Positions 53,812-61,997 are shown, counted from the first letter of the stretch. The stretch: 64,000 bases of DNA from an uncultured archaeon (GCA_903904885.1 CAIVED010000024.1:90527-154526); one strand, 5' to 3'. The notes: generated by a model not told the origin, from the sequence alone. Made by a program: numbers and translations.

Positions 53812-54720
53812 CTACTGTCCCTGCATAAGAATCAAATCTTCTGTAGTGAGCTTTCCGCCCTTTTTGAACTTTTCCTCAACCTTTGATGCCTTTTCCTTCA
53901 GCATCTTTTTTTGGGCAATTTCCTTTTCTTTTCTCTGGTCCGGCCTTTCCCTCTTATTGTCCCTTTTGTAGTTTCTTTCCTTCCTCTGCTCCTGCAGTTC
54001 AACAGCAGCCCTGCTTACCTCGGTGAGCTTTTCGCCAAGCTGCTCGTTTATTTCACTTATCTTTTCCTTTTTCTCTCCTGCGCTCTGGGAAAGCTCGTTT
54101 TCCTTTTTTCTCAACTCATCCAAGTCCTTTGACAATGAAACTATCTGCTCATGCTTTTTCTGGCTTTCATCTGCCTTTTTCTGTATGTCCTTATGGACAT
54201 CGTCTGCTTTTTTTCTTGCCTCGTCAGCCTCTTTAGATATGCTATGGGCTTTTTCTACAATTTCCCTGGATTCCCCCATCTCGCCGAGAAGCTTTTTCTT
54301 TTCCTTTATCAGTTTCATAAGCTCTTTTTCCTTTGAAAGCGACATGACCTGGGTTTCCATTTTCCTCTCAAGCCCGTCTATCTCATTCCTTATTGCAATC
54401 GGGTCTATGCGGATGTTTGATTTTTTAAGCGACTTCTTTTTTTCAGCATTTACTTCCCTGACCTTTTCAATGGCATCCTTGAGAACCTGATTGAGATTTT
54501 TTCGCTCTTCCTTGAGAATTTTTACCTCTTCGGTAAATGCATTTCTCGCTTCCTTGAGCTTCCTGACAAGCGCGATTTTCTCCTTGATTTCGCTTCTTAC
54601 TGCCTTAAGCTCGGAAAATGTTTTTTCCTTGTCCCTGTCTAGCTCATTGAGCTGGTTTTTCAATAGAGATACATCTCTAGAAACTTCGCTTGAACTCTTC
54701 AACGCATCTTTTACTTCCAT
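53812..54720 (-). CDS. Archaeal coiled-coil protein (COG1340-type)
   Basis: 302 residues, almost fully helical with heptads (LLKNQLNELDRDKEKTFSEL; KEARNAFTEEVKILKEERKN). A basic C-terminal segment (RNYKRDNKRERPDQRKEKE) may touch RNA. COG1340-like proteins are common in archaea with no set role. Same strand as the L12-L10-L1 operon but separated from it by hairpins. Confidence 0.75.
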   Translation of the reverse strand: MEVKDALKSSSEVSRDVSLLKNQLNELDRDKEKTFSELKAVRSEIKEKIALVRKLKEARNAFTEEVKILKEERKNLNQVLKDAIEKVREVNAEKKKSLKKSNIRIDPIAIRNEIDGLERKMETQVMSLSKEKELMKLIKEKKKLLGEMGESREIVEKAHSISKEADEARKKADDVHKDIQKKADESQKKHEQIVSLSKDLDELRKKENELSQSAGEKKEKISEINEQLGEKLTEVSRAAVELQEQRKERNYKRDNKRERPDQRKEKEIAQKKMLKEKASKVEEKFKKGGKLTTEDLILMQGQ

Positions 54721-54739
54721 GCTTTCTCACTTTCACAAA

Positions 54740-54802
54740 AAGGAAAAAAATTCCTTGAAAATTGCTGGCAATTTTCAGGCCCTAAAACTCCTTGAGTTTT
54801 AG
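54740..54802 (-). terminator. Three tandem hairpins after rpl12
   Basis: AAGGAA/TTCCTT (54740-54756), GAAAATTGC/GCAATTTTC (54757-54776) and CTAAAACTC/GAGTTTTAG (54782-54802), the last adjoining the L12 stop. They probably end or protect the ribosomal protein mRNA. The twin arms resemble the double-hairpin module at 5343 but without the CGCAA outer stem. Confidence 0.6.
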
Positions 54803-55105
54803 TTATCCGAAAAGCGATCCCAAGCCGGCTGCTGCCTGCTCTTCAGACACTTTCTCTTCTTTCTTTTCGGCCTTCTTTTCAGGCTTGGCTTCTGCGTGCG
54901 CTGCCGGAGCTGCAACTGCAACCTGGGCAACTGATGCCTTTTCGATTGCTTTGTCTATGTCAACCCCGTCAAGTGCTGCCACAAGGGCTTTTACCCTTGA
55001 TTCGTCTGCCTTTATGCCTGCAGCTTCGAGCACCTTCTTTACGGATGCATCGTCCACTTTCTTTCCTGCTTTGTGAAGCAACATTGCTGCATATACGTAT
55101 TCCAT
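54803..55105 (-). CDS. rpl12: Ribosomal protein P1/L12 (archaeal)
   Basis: 100 residues from ATG 55105 ([20 protein letters not shown]), preceded by GGAGGT. Helical dimer domain, Ala/Lys/Glu-rich hinge ([17 protein letters not shown]), and a C-terminal GLGSLFG in which the typical LG(A/S)LFG tail is clear. Forms the stalk with uL10. A palindromic element sits in its leader. Confidence 0.95.
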   Translation of the reverse strand: MEYVYAAMLLHKAGKKVDDASVKKVLEAAGIKADESRVKALVAALDGVDIDKAIEKASVAQVAVAAPAAHAEAKPEKKAEKKEEKVSEEQAAAGLGSLFG

Positions 55106-55125
55106 TTTTACCTCCGTGAGCATTT

Positions 55126-55178
55126 AATATTTTTTTCGCGAACGGAGACCAGCAAACCGCAGTTTGCGCTGCCTCCGA
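55126..55178 (-). repeat. Palindromic leader element, copy 2 (upstream of L12)
   Basis: Contains 25 bp identical to 18380-18404, with TCGCGAA to one side and GGAG/CTCC arms that close the hairpin. On the minus strand it lies 20-70 nt upstream of the L12 ATG, just after the uL10 stop. It could be a translation regulator or a transcript-processing site. Confidence 0.65.
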
Positions 55179-55179
55179 T

Positions 55180-56040
55180 TCAAATATTAAACTCCTTTTT
55201 TAGTGTCATTGCCTGGGCAGCGACCTTTGCGATAATCTGGTCAACAACCTCTTTTTCCATTATGCCCTGCTCAATCGCAAGGGCCCTCGCTTCCCTGAAT
55301 GATTTTGATAGCAGTATTTCTGCATTTTCTTTGGTGATGTAAGCTGACTCAACAGACAGGTTGAACGCCCATCTTGCTGCATTTTCAATGTCATTGATGT
55401 ATTTTGCCTCATCAATGTCAAGCAGGGACGCTTCCATAACCTCTCCCTTCTCAAAAACAGCCCTGACATTCAGCCCGATTTCCATGGGCTTGATGCCGAA
55501 TTTTGCAAGCAGCCCGATGACCTTGGCTTTTATCGGCTCGCCTTTATTGGCTGCAATGAAATCATTTTTGATTGCAATTTTTCCGCCTTCAATCCCGCAT
55601 TTGATTCCGAAGCTTCCAAGCTCTCCCATGACCGGGCCGGGACCGAAAGGCGTTGGGCCTGCGGGGATTATCAGATCAATCGGGGCAATCTGCCCTGCCT
55701 TTGCAGAGGCAGCTGTCTTGCTTTTCTTTATTTTATTGAAAATCTTGAACGGGTTTTCTTTTGCGAAGATTAATGCAGGAACTCCTGTGAGGTATTTCTC
55801 AAGCTTTTCAAGCCCGGGAATGTCCTTTTTGACAGCATCCATGGCAATTTTCATCACTCTCTTTTTTGCCATGCATATTTTGAGGTCCTTGCTCAGCTTT
55901 GTCCTCATCTTCTGGAGCTGGGCGCAGGGAAGCATGGACATGTCAACCACGCCGATTACAGGATACTCTTTTAGCAGCTTCTCAACTGCCTTGAGCTGCT
56001 TTTTCTTTTTCTCTGAAACGTGCGGTTTTCTCTCTGCCAT
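55180..56040 (-). CDS. rpl10: Ribosomal protein uL10 (P0)
   Basis: 286 residues. KKQLKAVEKLLKEYPVIGVV, LRTKLSKDLKI-type segment with KMRTKLSKDLKICMAKKRVM, and a long C-terminal part with FGIKPMEIGLNVRAVFEKGE. It anchors the P1/L12 stalk on 23S rRNA. The C-terminal acidic LFG tail of many archaeal P0 proteins is missing (ends TLKKEFNI). Two bases... one base follows the uL1 stop. Confidence 0.94.
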   Translation of the reverse strand: MAERKPHVSEKKKKQLKAVEKLLKEYPVIGVVDMSMLPCAQLQKMRTKLSKDLKICMAKKRVMKIAMDAVKKDIPGLEKLEKYLTGVPALIFAKENPFKIFNKIKKSKTAASAKAGQIAPIDLIIPAGPTPFGPGPVMGELGSFGIKCGIEGGKIAIKNDFIAANKGEPIKAKVIGLLAKFGIKPMEIGLNVRAVFEKGEVMEASLLDIDEAKYINDIENAARWAFNLSVESAYITKENAEILLSKSFREARALAIEQGIMEKEVVDQIIAKVAAQAMTLKKEFNI

Positions 56041-56041
56041 A

Positions 56042-56695
56042 TTATACCAGCTTCTCTGCCTTGCTCATGGTGAATTTCACAAAGGCATTTCTTATGTTGT
56101 TCTTTCCCTTCGGAAGCTTTGCCTCCAGCTGGGTCACTATGTCTATGATGTTGTCGGCGATTTCCTCATCTTTAAGGGTGTCCTTGCCGACAAAAACCTG
56201 AATCATCGGTGATAGTTTAGCAGAAATCCTTGTGGTGTTCTGGAGCTTTTCATACAAAGGTTTTAACGCTGTTTTCGGCGGGACAACGCATCCTGCCTTT
56301 GGATTTGGCATCCTTCCCCTTGAGCCGAGAATCTTACCAAATGCAGCGGCCACCTTTGGCATGATGTTTGCCTGGGCAATGAAGAAATCAAACTGCCTTG
56401 CCAGGTTTTTTGTCAGCTTCTTGTCCTTTGCGTATGTGTCAAAATCATCAACCATGATTGCCTTGTCGCAGTTTGCCTTGGCCTCGTCCATCAGCTCAGG
56501 GCCCACAAGGGCGCATATTTTCTTCTTTTTTCCTGTATGGTGATGGAGAACTGCGAAAATGTCAACCTGCTCTTCGGGCTTCTTAAGGTCCAAATCCCTG
56601 AGGTTAACTATGAGGTCCGCGCTCTGCGAGAAATTCCTTTTTTTCTGAGATTCTCTCAGTGTTTTCAGTGCTTCTAAAACTGTTTTCTTTTCCAT
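56042..56695 (-). CDS. rpl1: Ribosomal protein uL1
   Basis: 217 residues, normal. ALVGPELMDEAKANCDKAIM, ILGSRGRMPNPKAGCVVPPK (L1 signature) and TTRISAKLSPMIQVFVGKD. Binds 23S rRNA; in other archaea it represses its own mRNA. Here the leader (56696-56770) has a TATA ACCTTTATAAAC and about 50 nt before AGAAGGGAC, a ribosome site. The first gene of the uL1-uL10-L12 operon. Confidence 0.96.
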   Translation of the reverse strand: MEKKTVLEALKTLRESQKKRNFSQSADLIVNLRDLDLKKPEEQVDIFAVLHHHTGKKKKICALVGPELMDEAKANCDKAIMVDDFDTYAKDKKLTKNLARQFDFFIAQANIMPKVAAAFGKILGSRGRMPNPKAGCVVPPKTALKPLYEKLQNTTRISAKLSPMIQVFVGKDTLKDEEIADNIIDIVTQLEAKLPKGKNNIRNAFVKFTMSKAEKLV

Positions 56696-56775
56696 TTTTA
56701 GTCCCTTCTATTGCCCTGCGGCCCTAGTTTTGTCGGGGTGAACATGAAGGAAAAGGCAGGGGTTTATAAAGGTTT

Positions 56776-57033
56776 TTATGGCGAGGGAGAAAAAGGCTCA
56801 GGGCAAAGCGGTTCTATTTTCTTTTCTAATTCTCCCAGCAATCCGGGCTTGAAATTAAATGCGCCTTTGCCCTTAGATCCAACTCGGATATAAGCGGTGA
56901 ATAATTCAGGAAATTCCTGAATCCCCAAATAAGTGGTCCCTTCTGGAACATTTAGCGTAGAACCGTCTGAAAACTCTACCAGGAATGGTTCCTGGGGCGG
57001 TTTGCCTATTTTGTAATGAGTTACAGTGCCCAT
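56776..57033 (-). CDS. Small hypothetical protein
   Basis: 85 residues from ATG 57033 (MGTVTHYKIGKPPQEP). The longer frame to 57051 overlaps the promoter (TATA TTTTTAAAAAAG at about 57050-57062). Beta-rich: FLVEFSDGSTLNVPEGTTYL. C-terminal Pro-rich tail. No family recognised. Confidence 0.5.
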   Translation of the reverse strand: MGTVTHYKIGKPPQEPFLVEFSDGSTLNVPEGTTYLGIQEFPELFTAYIRVGSKGKGAFNFKPGLLGELEKKIEPLCPEPFSPSP

Positions 57034-57153
57034 AAAATAAGGCAAAAGCATCTTTTTTAAAAACCTTTGCCCGGGTTATTGCTCATAGCGGTCTAAAATT
57101 GTTCCGGCCAAAAGCCCGATAAATATATAAACGAATTTAGCTAAAATGGGGCT

Positions 57154-57576
57154 ATGGCCGAATCAAATAATTTCTTAACATTGGGGATTAACAAGGAAAA
57201 TGCCTATTATAATATTCGAATGGCATTTATAGTGGGCGTCATAGTACTTGCCATTACGCTAATAGGCTTGATAGTTACAATATTTTATAAGCCAGTTTTA
57301 GGATTAAATGCTTGGGGATTTGTGGATTTGATTGTTCTCGCTATTCTAACCTATGGAATATACCGGGAAAGCAGAGTTGCAGCAGTTATTATGGCGGTTC
57401 TGTGGCCAATAGAAAAAATTGTGCAATCTGGTGTCCTGGGAGGAATCCCGCCTGCTTCTTTGGCAATTGCAGTTCTTTTTGAAATTGCTTTTATAAGAGG
57501 GGCAATAGCCACTTTTCTTATCGAAAAGAAAAAAGGGCATAGGAAGCAAGCACGTTTCAAACAAAATCTTTCTTGA
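57154..57576 (+). CDS. Membrane protein, four segments, unknown
   Basis: 140 residues with hydrophobic parts MAFIVGVIVLAITLIGLIVT, AWGFVDLIVLAILTYGIY, AAVIMAVLWPIEKIV and SLAIAVLFEIAFIRGAIATF, and a basic tail (KKKGHRKQARF). TATA AATATATAAACG (57121-57132) about 25 nt upstream of the ATG. Overlaps the convergent membrane gene by 20 bases. Confidence 0.6.
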   Translation: MAESNNFLTLGINKENAYYNIRMAFIVGVIVLAITLIGLIVTIFYKPVLGLNAWGFVDLIVLAILTYGIYRESRVAAVIMAVLWPIEKIVQSGVLGGIPPASLAIAVLFEIAFIRGAIATFLIEKKKGHRKQARFKQNLS

Positions 57577-58189
57577 AAACAAAGAAATTTACCCCGAACA
57601 AGGCAACAGCGCATAGGTCTCCCAGCATATTATGAACCAAATCATCCATTGTGTCAAAATAACCCCCACCCACTATTTGCGTTAGCTTGTCTGTGGTGTT
57701 TAATCCGTCATAATCGCCTGACCCAAACTGGAAAACACCGTCACCCCGGCCCCAGAGGAGATATCCTCCGTATTCCATGCTCTCAATCAAAGCGCCGACG
57801 CCCAGCCCGGCAAGAAATATCATTAGAAATAACAGCAAGTCCTTAGAATGAAACTTTTTGGATTTTGCAAGGCCAAAAGAAAAGAAATTCGCAATAACCA
57901 GCGTTGCTGAAAAAAGGCCAAGAATATGCGTTATATTGTCATAGGGTATTCCGAATAGCGGCGCATAAAAACTAAAAGCGCCCAGGTTATGAACCATCAA
58001 AGAAAGGCAAACCAGCGAATAAGTTATCGTAGTAAGTTTTAGCGGTTTATAGAGCAAAAATAAAACTATGGCCAGAAAAGCTGTGAAAAATAAGTCTTTG
58101 ATAAAACCGGTTTTGTACCTAAAAAACCCGATTATGCAGATTAATGCTAATGTTGTTATCAGGATTATATGCCTCTTTTCCATAAGCAT
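57557..58189 (-). CDS. Membrane protein, possibly DUF2238/YjdF-like
   Basis: 210 residues, about six membrane segments (IILITTLALICIIGFF, LFFTAFLAIVLFLLY, LLLFLMIFLAGLGVGALIE). The end GGYFDTMDDLVHNMLGDLCA resembles the YjdF/DUF2238 pattern of Asp-rich C-terminal helices. Last gene before the cassette array. TATA around 58205-58212 on this strand. Confidence 0.55.
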   Translation of the reverse strand: MLMEKRHIILITTLALICIIGFFRYKTGFIKDLFFTAFLAIVLFLLYKPLKLTTITYSLVCLSLMVHNLGAFSFYAPLFGIPYDNITHILGLFSATLVIANFFSFGLAKSKKFHSKDLLLFLMIFLAGLGVGALIESMEYGGYLLWGRGDGVFQFGSGDYDGLNTTDKLTQIVGGGYFDTMDDLVHNMLGDLCAVALFGVNFFVFKKDFV

Positions 58190-58248
58190 GCCTTTTTTTG
58201 AGTTTATTTAAATCTATCTGAAGGATTGTTCGCTGATTTGGGAATTGA

Positions 58249-58378
58249 GTATAACGATGTTAGGCGACCGAGCCTCGAAAACTCCCTGAACGACCGATAG
58301 GGAGTTCTGGCTGGAGTTTTCAGAGGTGCGAGACAAAATTGCGAAGCAATTTTGAGTATGACGCAGAGCGAAAAGAAT
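58249..58378 (+). repeat. Cassette boundary site S1 with left arm of cassette A
   Basis: Site GTATAAC-GAT-GTTAGGC (58249-58265). The left arm then has hairpin 1 (CCTCGAAAACTCC 58273-58285; GGAGTTTTC-A-GAGG 58313-58326, bulged A), hairpin 2 (CAAAATTGC-GAA-GCAATTTTG, 58334-58354) and the cassette-specific repeat AGCGAAAAGAAT (58367-58378), which is inverted at 58609-58620. Bases 58252-58332 are identical to 58637-58717. The partner of the GTATAAC arm is not visible to the left, so S1 is the array edge in this window. Confidence 0.85.
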
Positions 58379-58405
58379 ATAAAGAATCAGATTAAACACC
58401 ATTTT

Positions 58406-58609
58406 ATGAGTGTTCAATACCCCGATTTAGAGTCTAGGACTGAGAAAATTATTCATACATATAAACTCCCAAAAGAAGTTTACGATCATGACACAGGTCA
58501 TATTGCATATATGTGTGCGAGCCCTATAGAAATCCCTTATAGATTAGGACAAGTAATAAAAAATGTGTATTATCATTTAAGGGGTATTGAACATACGCAT
58601 GAAGAGTAA
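58406..58609 (+). CDS. Cassette A gene: small hypothetical protein
   Basis: 67 residues from ATG 58406 (MSVQYPDLESRTEK). A TATA-like AATATAAA (58377-58384) is about 25 nt upstream; a longer frame (TTG 58352 or ATG 58358) would run through the cassette's own inverted repeat and is less likely. Contains YDHDTGHIAYMCASPIEI and a C-terminal HLRGIEHTHEE. No family recognised. Enclosed by the inverted pair at 58367-58378 and 58609-58620; its stop abuts the right repeat. Confidence 0.55.
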   Translation: MSVQYPDLESRTEKIIHTYKLPKEVYDHDTGHIAYMCASPIEIPYRLGQVIKNVYYHLRGIEHTHEE

Positions 58610-58633
58610 TTCTTTTCGCTCGAGTAATATTTC

Positions 58634-58757
58634 GCCTAACGATGTTAGGCGACCGAGCCTCGAAAACTCCCTGAACGACCGATAGGGAGTTCTGGCTGGA
58701 GTTTTCAGAGGTGCGAGGCAAGGAAACCGAAGGTTTCCGCAGAGTTGGTGGCTGAGC
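58634..58757 (+). repeat. Cassette boundary site S2 with left arm of cassette B
   Basis: Site GCCTAAC-GAT-GTTAGGC (58634-58650). Hairpin 1 is identical to S1 (58658-58711). Hairpin 2 is different: GGAAACC-GAA-GGTTTCC (58722-58738). The cassette-specific repeat TTGGTGGCTGAGC (58745-58757) is inverted at 59126-59138. TCGCCTAAC, the right end of cassette A, is the exact complement of its left end GTTAGGCGA. Confidence 0.85.
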
Positions 58758-58792
58758 GATAAATTTTTATATTTATATACGATTCTTTAATT

Positions 58793-59125
58793 ATGGAATC
58801 CGATGAACATAGATATTTTAATGGATATGATTTTTTTAGATTAAATTCCCATAGCATAAAATTACTTAGAAAAGGCGACAAAGTTTATTTTTGGGATGAA
58901 GGAGATTGGAAAGTAACTAAGTGTTGTACTTTAGTTGAATTACTTGAAAATCCAAGCGAAGAAGATATAACCATAAGATTTGATGAGAAATATTCTGGAG
59001 AGGTATATAAATTTGTTAAAGGTCAGGTAGCAAATATAAACAGACCTGACTTATTATATTGGGAATTAAAGAACCCTTTCGATGCAAAGAGAATTCAAGA
59101 ATACTTCACACAAGAGAATTCTTGA
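58793..59125 (+). CDS. Cassette B gene: hypothetical protein
   Basis: 110 residues, acidic. KLLRKGDKVYFWDEGDWKVT and YWELKNPFDAKRIQEYF are the clearest parts, giving a small beta-barrel then helix. TATA TTATATTTATATAC (58767-58780) gives a leaderless start. AT-rich compared with the genes before 58 kb. Flanked by the 13-bp perfect inverted pair of cassette B. No family recognised. Confidence 0.55.
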   Translation: MESDEHRYFNGYDFFRLNSHSIKLLRKGDKVYFWDEGDWKVTKCCTLVELLENPSEEDITIRFDEKYSGEVYKFVKGQVANINRPDLLYWELKNPFDAKRIQEYFTQENS

Positions 59126-59142
59126 GCTCAGCCACCAATTTT

Positions 59143-59266
59143 GCCTAATGATGTTAGGCGACCCGACCTCCAACGAGCCCTCGAAAATCGGGACGATTTT
59201 CAGAGTGGCGAGTTGAGAGCTGGAGGGCAAAATTGCGAAGCAATTTTGAGTTTGGGTTCGGGCGCA
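59143..59266 (+). repeat. Cassette boundary site S3 with left arm of cassette C
   Basis: Site GCCTAAT-GAT-GTTAGGC (59143-59159). Hairpin 1 has a different sequence but the same shape: CCTCCA ... TGGAGG outer, CTCGAAAATC with GATTTTC-A-GAG inner. Hairpin 2 (59228-59248) equals that of S1. The specific repeat TTTGGGTTCGGGCGCA (59251-59266) is perfectly inverted at 59661-59676. Confidence 0.85.
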
Positions 59267-59267
59267 T

Positions 59268-59618
59268 TTATTGTGATTTATATTGTTTTAAGAATTCTTC
59301 AATTTCTGGAAATCTCTCTTCTGGAATTGCAAACCAAACTGGATTAGGAGAAGGTTCAGGTATCACTCCCATCATTTCGGCAAGTAAATTTTCTCTTGAT
59401 GGACCTGTTTTTAGAAATGGGAATTTTGCTGCTTCTTCCTTACCATATTTTGGTATTAGATATTGCTGAACAAAAGCATAAGCAAATTGTATTCCTTCCT
59501 TCAGGTCTGAAAAACACATAACCCTTCTATTGCCAAAAAGATGGGGATCTTGAAATTCCAGAGAATCAATCTCTCTCTTATCCAGAAGTTCTTTTGCAGT
59601 TAATATTTCTAATGACAT
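59268..59618 (-). CDS. Cassette C gene: hypothetical protein
   Basis: 116 residues from ATG 59618 (MSLEILTAKELLDKRE). TATA TTTATAAATA on this strand is about 25 nt upstream; a longer frame to 59714 would cover the promoter and site S4. Contains RRVMCFSDLKEGIQFAYAFV and NPVWFAIPEERFPEIEEFL. The stop lies one base from the left specific repeat. Its orientation is opposite to genes A and B although the site direction stays the same. Confidence 0.55.
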   Translation of the reverse strand: MSLEILTAKELLDKREIDSLEFQDPHLFGNRRVMCFSDLKEGIQFAYAFVQQYLIPKYGKEEAAKFPFLKTGPSRENLLAEMMGVIPEPSPNPVWFAIPEERFPEIEEFLKQYKSQ

Positions 59619-59680
59619 ACTACTCAAGAATAATAACATATTTATAAATCTTTCTATCAGTGCGCCCGAACCCAAATTTT

Positions 59681-59885
59681 GCCTAACGATGTTATGTTCT
59701 CGAGGTCGACCCATATCGAGCGGAGCGAGATAATGAGGGAGACCGAGACGAGGAGGGCTTTAGCCCGACGAAGAGTAATTTTTAGGGGCTCGTGTTCAAT
59801 CAGGCGAACAAGGTGAGCAATTAAGAACCAGTATCAAGGGGGACATTTCGTAATAGTCATTTCGTTAGGGGGAGTTCCGTAAAAC
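59681..59885 (+). repeat. Cassette boundary site S4 with long left arm of cassette D
   Basis: Site GCCTAAC-GAT-GTTATGT (59681-59697). Hairpin 1 pairs CTCG/CGAG, GGTC/GACC and TATC/GATA between 59699 and 59752; hairpin 2 is GGGCT-TT-AGCCC (59755-59766). The specific repeat TAATTTTTAG (59776-59785) is inverted at 62109-62118. Further in, AGGGGGACATTTC (59837-59849) pairs with 62080-62092 and GGGGAGTTCC (59869-59878) with 62050-62059. No gene in 59715-59922. Confidence 0.85.
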
Positions 59886-59922
59886 AAAAACTTTAAATAC
59901 TTGTTAAGTATTTTTGAGTATT

Positions 59923-61071
59923 ATGGGGAACGCAAACATAAGTGAAGAATTAAAAGAACAAATATTAAAGAAACTTGAAGAAAACCAGAATAAAACAAGA
60001 TTTCAGAATCTTAAAGGATTTATAGACAATGCGTGCAGTAAATTATTGGCTGAATTTGATAAAAAAGAATCAGCTAAAAATGAAATAATAGAATCCATTC
60101 GTAAACAATCAGGATTAAATTTTTCAAATTTGCTTAATTCAGTATACTTAGTGAAGGAAAAGGAAAAAATTCCCGAAGATTTACCAATCAATGAACAAAT
60201 AGATTTACATCTTAAAAATTTGGGCTTAAAAGAAGTAAAAAGAGGGTTTAATAAAGATACTTATTATGGTCTTTTGACTGATTTTGCATGGCATATGCAA
60301 TCAGATCAGAATGGAGCCGAATTTACACCTATAAATCATCAAATAACTGAATTAATTAAAATATTTCCTAAAGATGTTGATAAACTTGTAACTTTTAGAC
60401 GAAGATTAATTTATTTAAAATATTTAGAAGATGAGATTAAATATATTGTGAAGAGATATGATTTCAATAAAATTCCAATTATGTTTGATTGGCTAAATAA
60501 TAAATTCGAAGAATATGCCACGCTTATTGCGGAACTTTCACTGATTATAACTGAATATCATCTTTTAAAATCAAACAGATTAAACAGGAGATTACATTTT
60601 GAAGAAGTTGTTAAGAATATATTTGATATTGATGATTGGTTTAAATCAATAAATGTTACCATTCAAATGTTTATAATCACTACAATAAGACACGCGATAA
60701 CTCATTCCACAGGATATAAAATAAATATCAAAGACCAAAATTTTGTAATTGATTTACCTGAGATTGATTTTAGTTCAAATCCGAGTCCAAAAATCGACTT
60801 CGGAATTATGAAAGATTACCTTAAAGATGTATTTAATTTATTCAATACTCAACCAAAAAAACATGGAAATGATATAATACTCACAGACCCCAGGTTCCCC
60901 TATGTGACATTCAGATATACTATAAGTAAAAGTGGTTCTGTGAACTGGAATGCCACAAAATTAATACTAAATTTAGATCTAAACTCATATTTATCAATGT
61001 CATCAGGAAATATTTTTCTTTTAACTAGAACAATTTTTGGAAAATTACTTGCTAACAATAAGCCAAACTAA
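59923..61071 (+). CDS. Cassette D gene 1: hypothetical, possible HEPN-like motif
   Basis: 382 residues from ATG 59923; TATA CTTTAAATACTTG (59891-59903) fits a leaderless start. Strongly helical, AT-rich, Lys/Asn/Ile-rich composition. TIRHAITHSTG holds an R-x4-H motif within a helix, like HEPN RNases, but no family is recognised. It is convergent with the nuclease-like gene, with a four-base overlap, both inside one cassette. Confidence 0.5.
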   Translation: MGNANISEELKEQILKKLEENQNKTRFQNLKGFIDNACSKLLAEFDKKESAKNEIIESIRKQSGLNFSNLLNSVYLVKEKEKIPEDLPINEQIDLHLKNLGLKEVKRGFNKDTYYGLLTDFAWHMQSDQNGAEFTPINHQITELIKIFPKDVDKLVTFRRRLIYLKYLEDEIKYIVKRYDFNKIPIMFDWLNNKFEEYATLIAELSLIITEYHLLKSNRLNRRLHFEEVVKNIFDIDDWFKSINVTIQMFIITTIRHAITHSTGYKINIKDQNFVIDLPEIDFSSNPSPKIDFGIMKDYLKDVFNLFNTQPKKHGNDIILTDPRFPYVTFRYTISKSGSVNWNATKLILNLDLNSYLSMSSGNIFLLTRTIFGKLLANNKPN

Positions 61072-61997
61072 GAATTCTTCTCGTAACTCTGTTTAATCAG
61101 AGTCAATAAATAAGATAATTCTTCACCAGTAGATAAATATATTTCATAATCGCCATTTCCCCAATGACCCTGCTTTTCGCCAGAATCTTTTAGCATTAGC
61201 TTAGCAATTTGCTTGGGATCATCTAATTGACCCTTGTTAAGGTTTAACCACACTTTAATTTGTTTTTTTTGTGGTCTTACATCCACAAAGTTACTTTGAG
61301 ATTTAAAAGCAATGTACAATTTTCTTGGTATAACTTCAATAGTATTACTAAGAGATAAAATTTTGCTTTTTAATTCATAATATAACTCCTTTATCTCTTC
61401 TGGGCAACCATCTAAAAAATCTTCTTCGGTATAAACTTTCACTTCTTCACTGACTTTTTCAACAACTTCGCTTTTTTTACTTATTTTTCTAATCGATTCA
61501 GAAGTTTCCGGAGACTTTAATTTGGTATATTGAACCAATCCATTTTCATAGTTTGAAACTTCCCACAATTCAATTGGTAAATCTTTAAAGTTAATTGCTT
61601 GTTGTTGATATTTTGAAAAGGTAGGCGAGATAAAAATAACTCTTGATTGAGACCAATCTACCTTATCTTTCTTTAAGTTCTTACCACAATTCTCGTTATA
61701 TTCAAGAATGAAGTCTGCTTTATTATTTAGCATAAGCGAGAGATAAGCATATCCTTGATCTATAACACTAAAATTTTGGTCTCTTTTATATTCTATAATT
61801 ACAAAACAAGAATTTTCATCATCATATGCTAATGTGTCAATTCTCAAATTATTTAATGGAAATTCGTGTTTCACAAATTGGAGATTAAAAATAGTTTGTA
61901 GATTTTCTTCTGTTAATTTTTGAATGTCTTTCTCTAATTTGAAAATCGTTTGTTTTACTCTATCAAGTTTATTGTTCTTTATTGTGAATAGGCCCAT
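61068..61997 (-). CDS. Cassette D gene 2: DUF5655 protein with PD-(D/E)XK-like N-terminus
   Basis: 309 residues. RIDTLAYDDENSCFVIIEYK has the Asp and E-x-K of a PD-(D/E)XK nuclease fold, followed by helices, a charged linker and a C-terminal DUF5655 domain (RKLYIAFKSQSNFVDVRPQK, ending SGEKQGHWGNGDYEIYLSTG). Such proteins often occur in mobile and defence contexts. TATA about 25 nt upstream at 62021-62030 on this strand. Role is inferred. Confidence 0.75.
   Translation of the reverse strand: MGLFTIKNNKLDRVKQTIFKLEKDIQKLTEENLQTIFNLQFVKHEFPLNNLRIDTLAYDDENSCFVIIEYKRDQNFSVIDQGYAYLSLMLNNKADFILEYNENCGKNLKKDKVDWSQSRVIFISPTFSKYQQQAINFKDLPIELWEVSNYENGLVQYTKLKSPETSESIRKISKKSEVVEKVSEEVKVYTEEDFLDGCPEEIKELYYELKSKILSLSNTIEVIPRKLYIAFKSQSNFVDVRPQKKQIKVWLNLNKGQLDDPKQIAKLMLKDSGEKQGHWGNGDYEIYLSTGEELSYLLTLIKQSYEKNS

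Noticed and set aside
54023..54490. Ser/Phe-rich plus-strand ORF opposite the coiled-coil gene
   Set aside because: Shadow of the Lys/Glu-rich coiled-coil codons on the other strand; no independent start signals.
55361..56212. 283-codon plus-strand ORF opposite uL10
   Set aside because: Lies antisense across uL10 and into uL1, both clear ribosomal proteins.
58249..58270. Classical integron attC sites
   Set aside because: The RYYYAAC and GTTRRRY arms are only three bases apart instead of enclosing the L''/L' hairpin, so the sites do not fit the standard attC model even though the arm consensus and cassette logic do.
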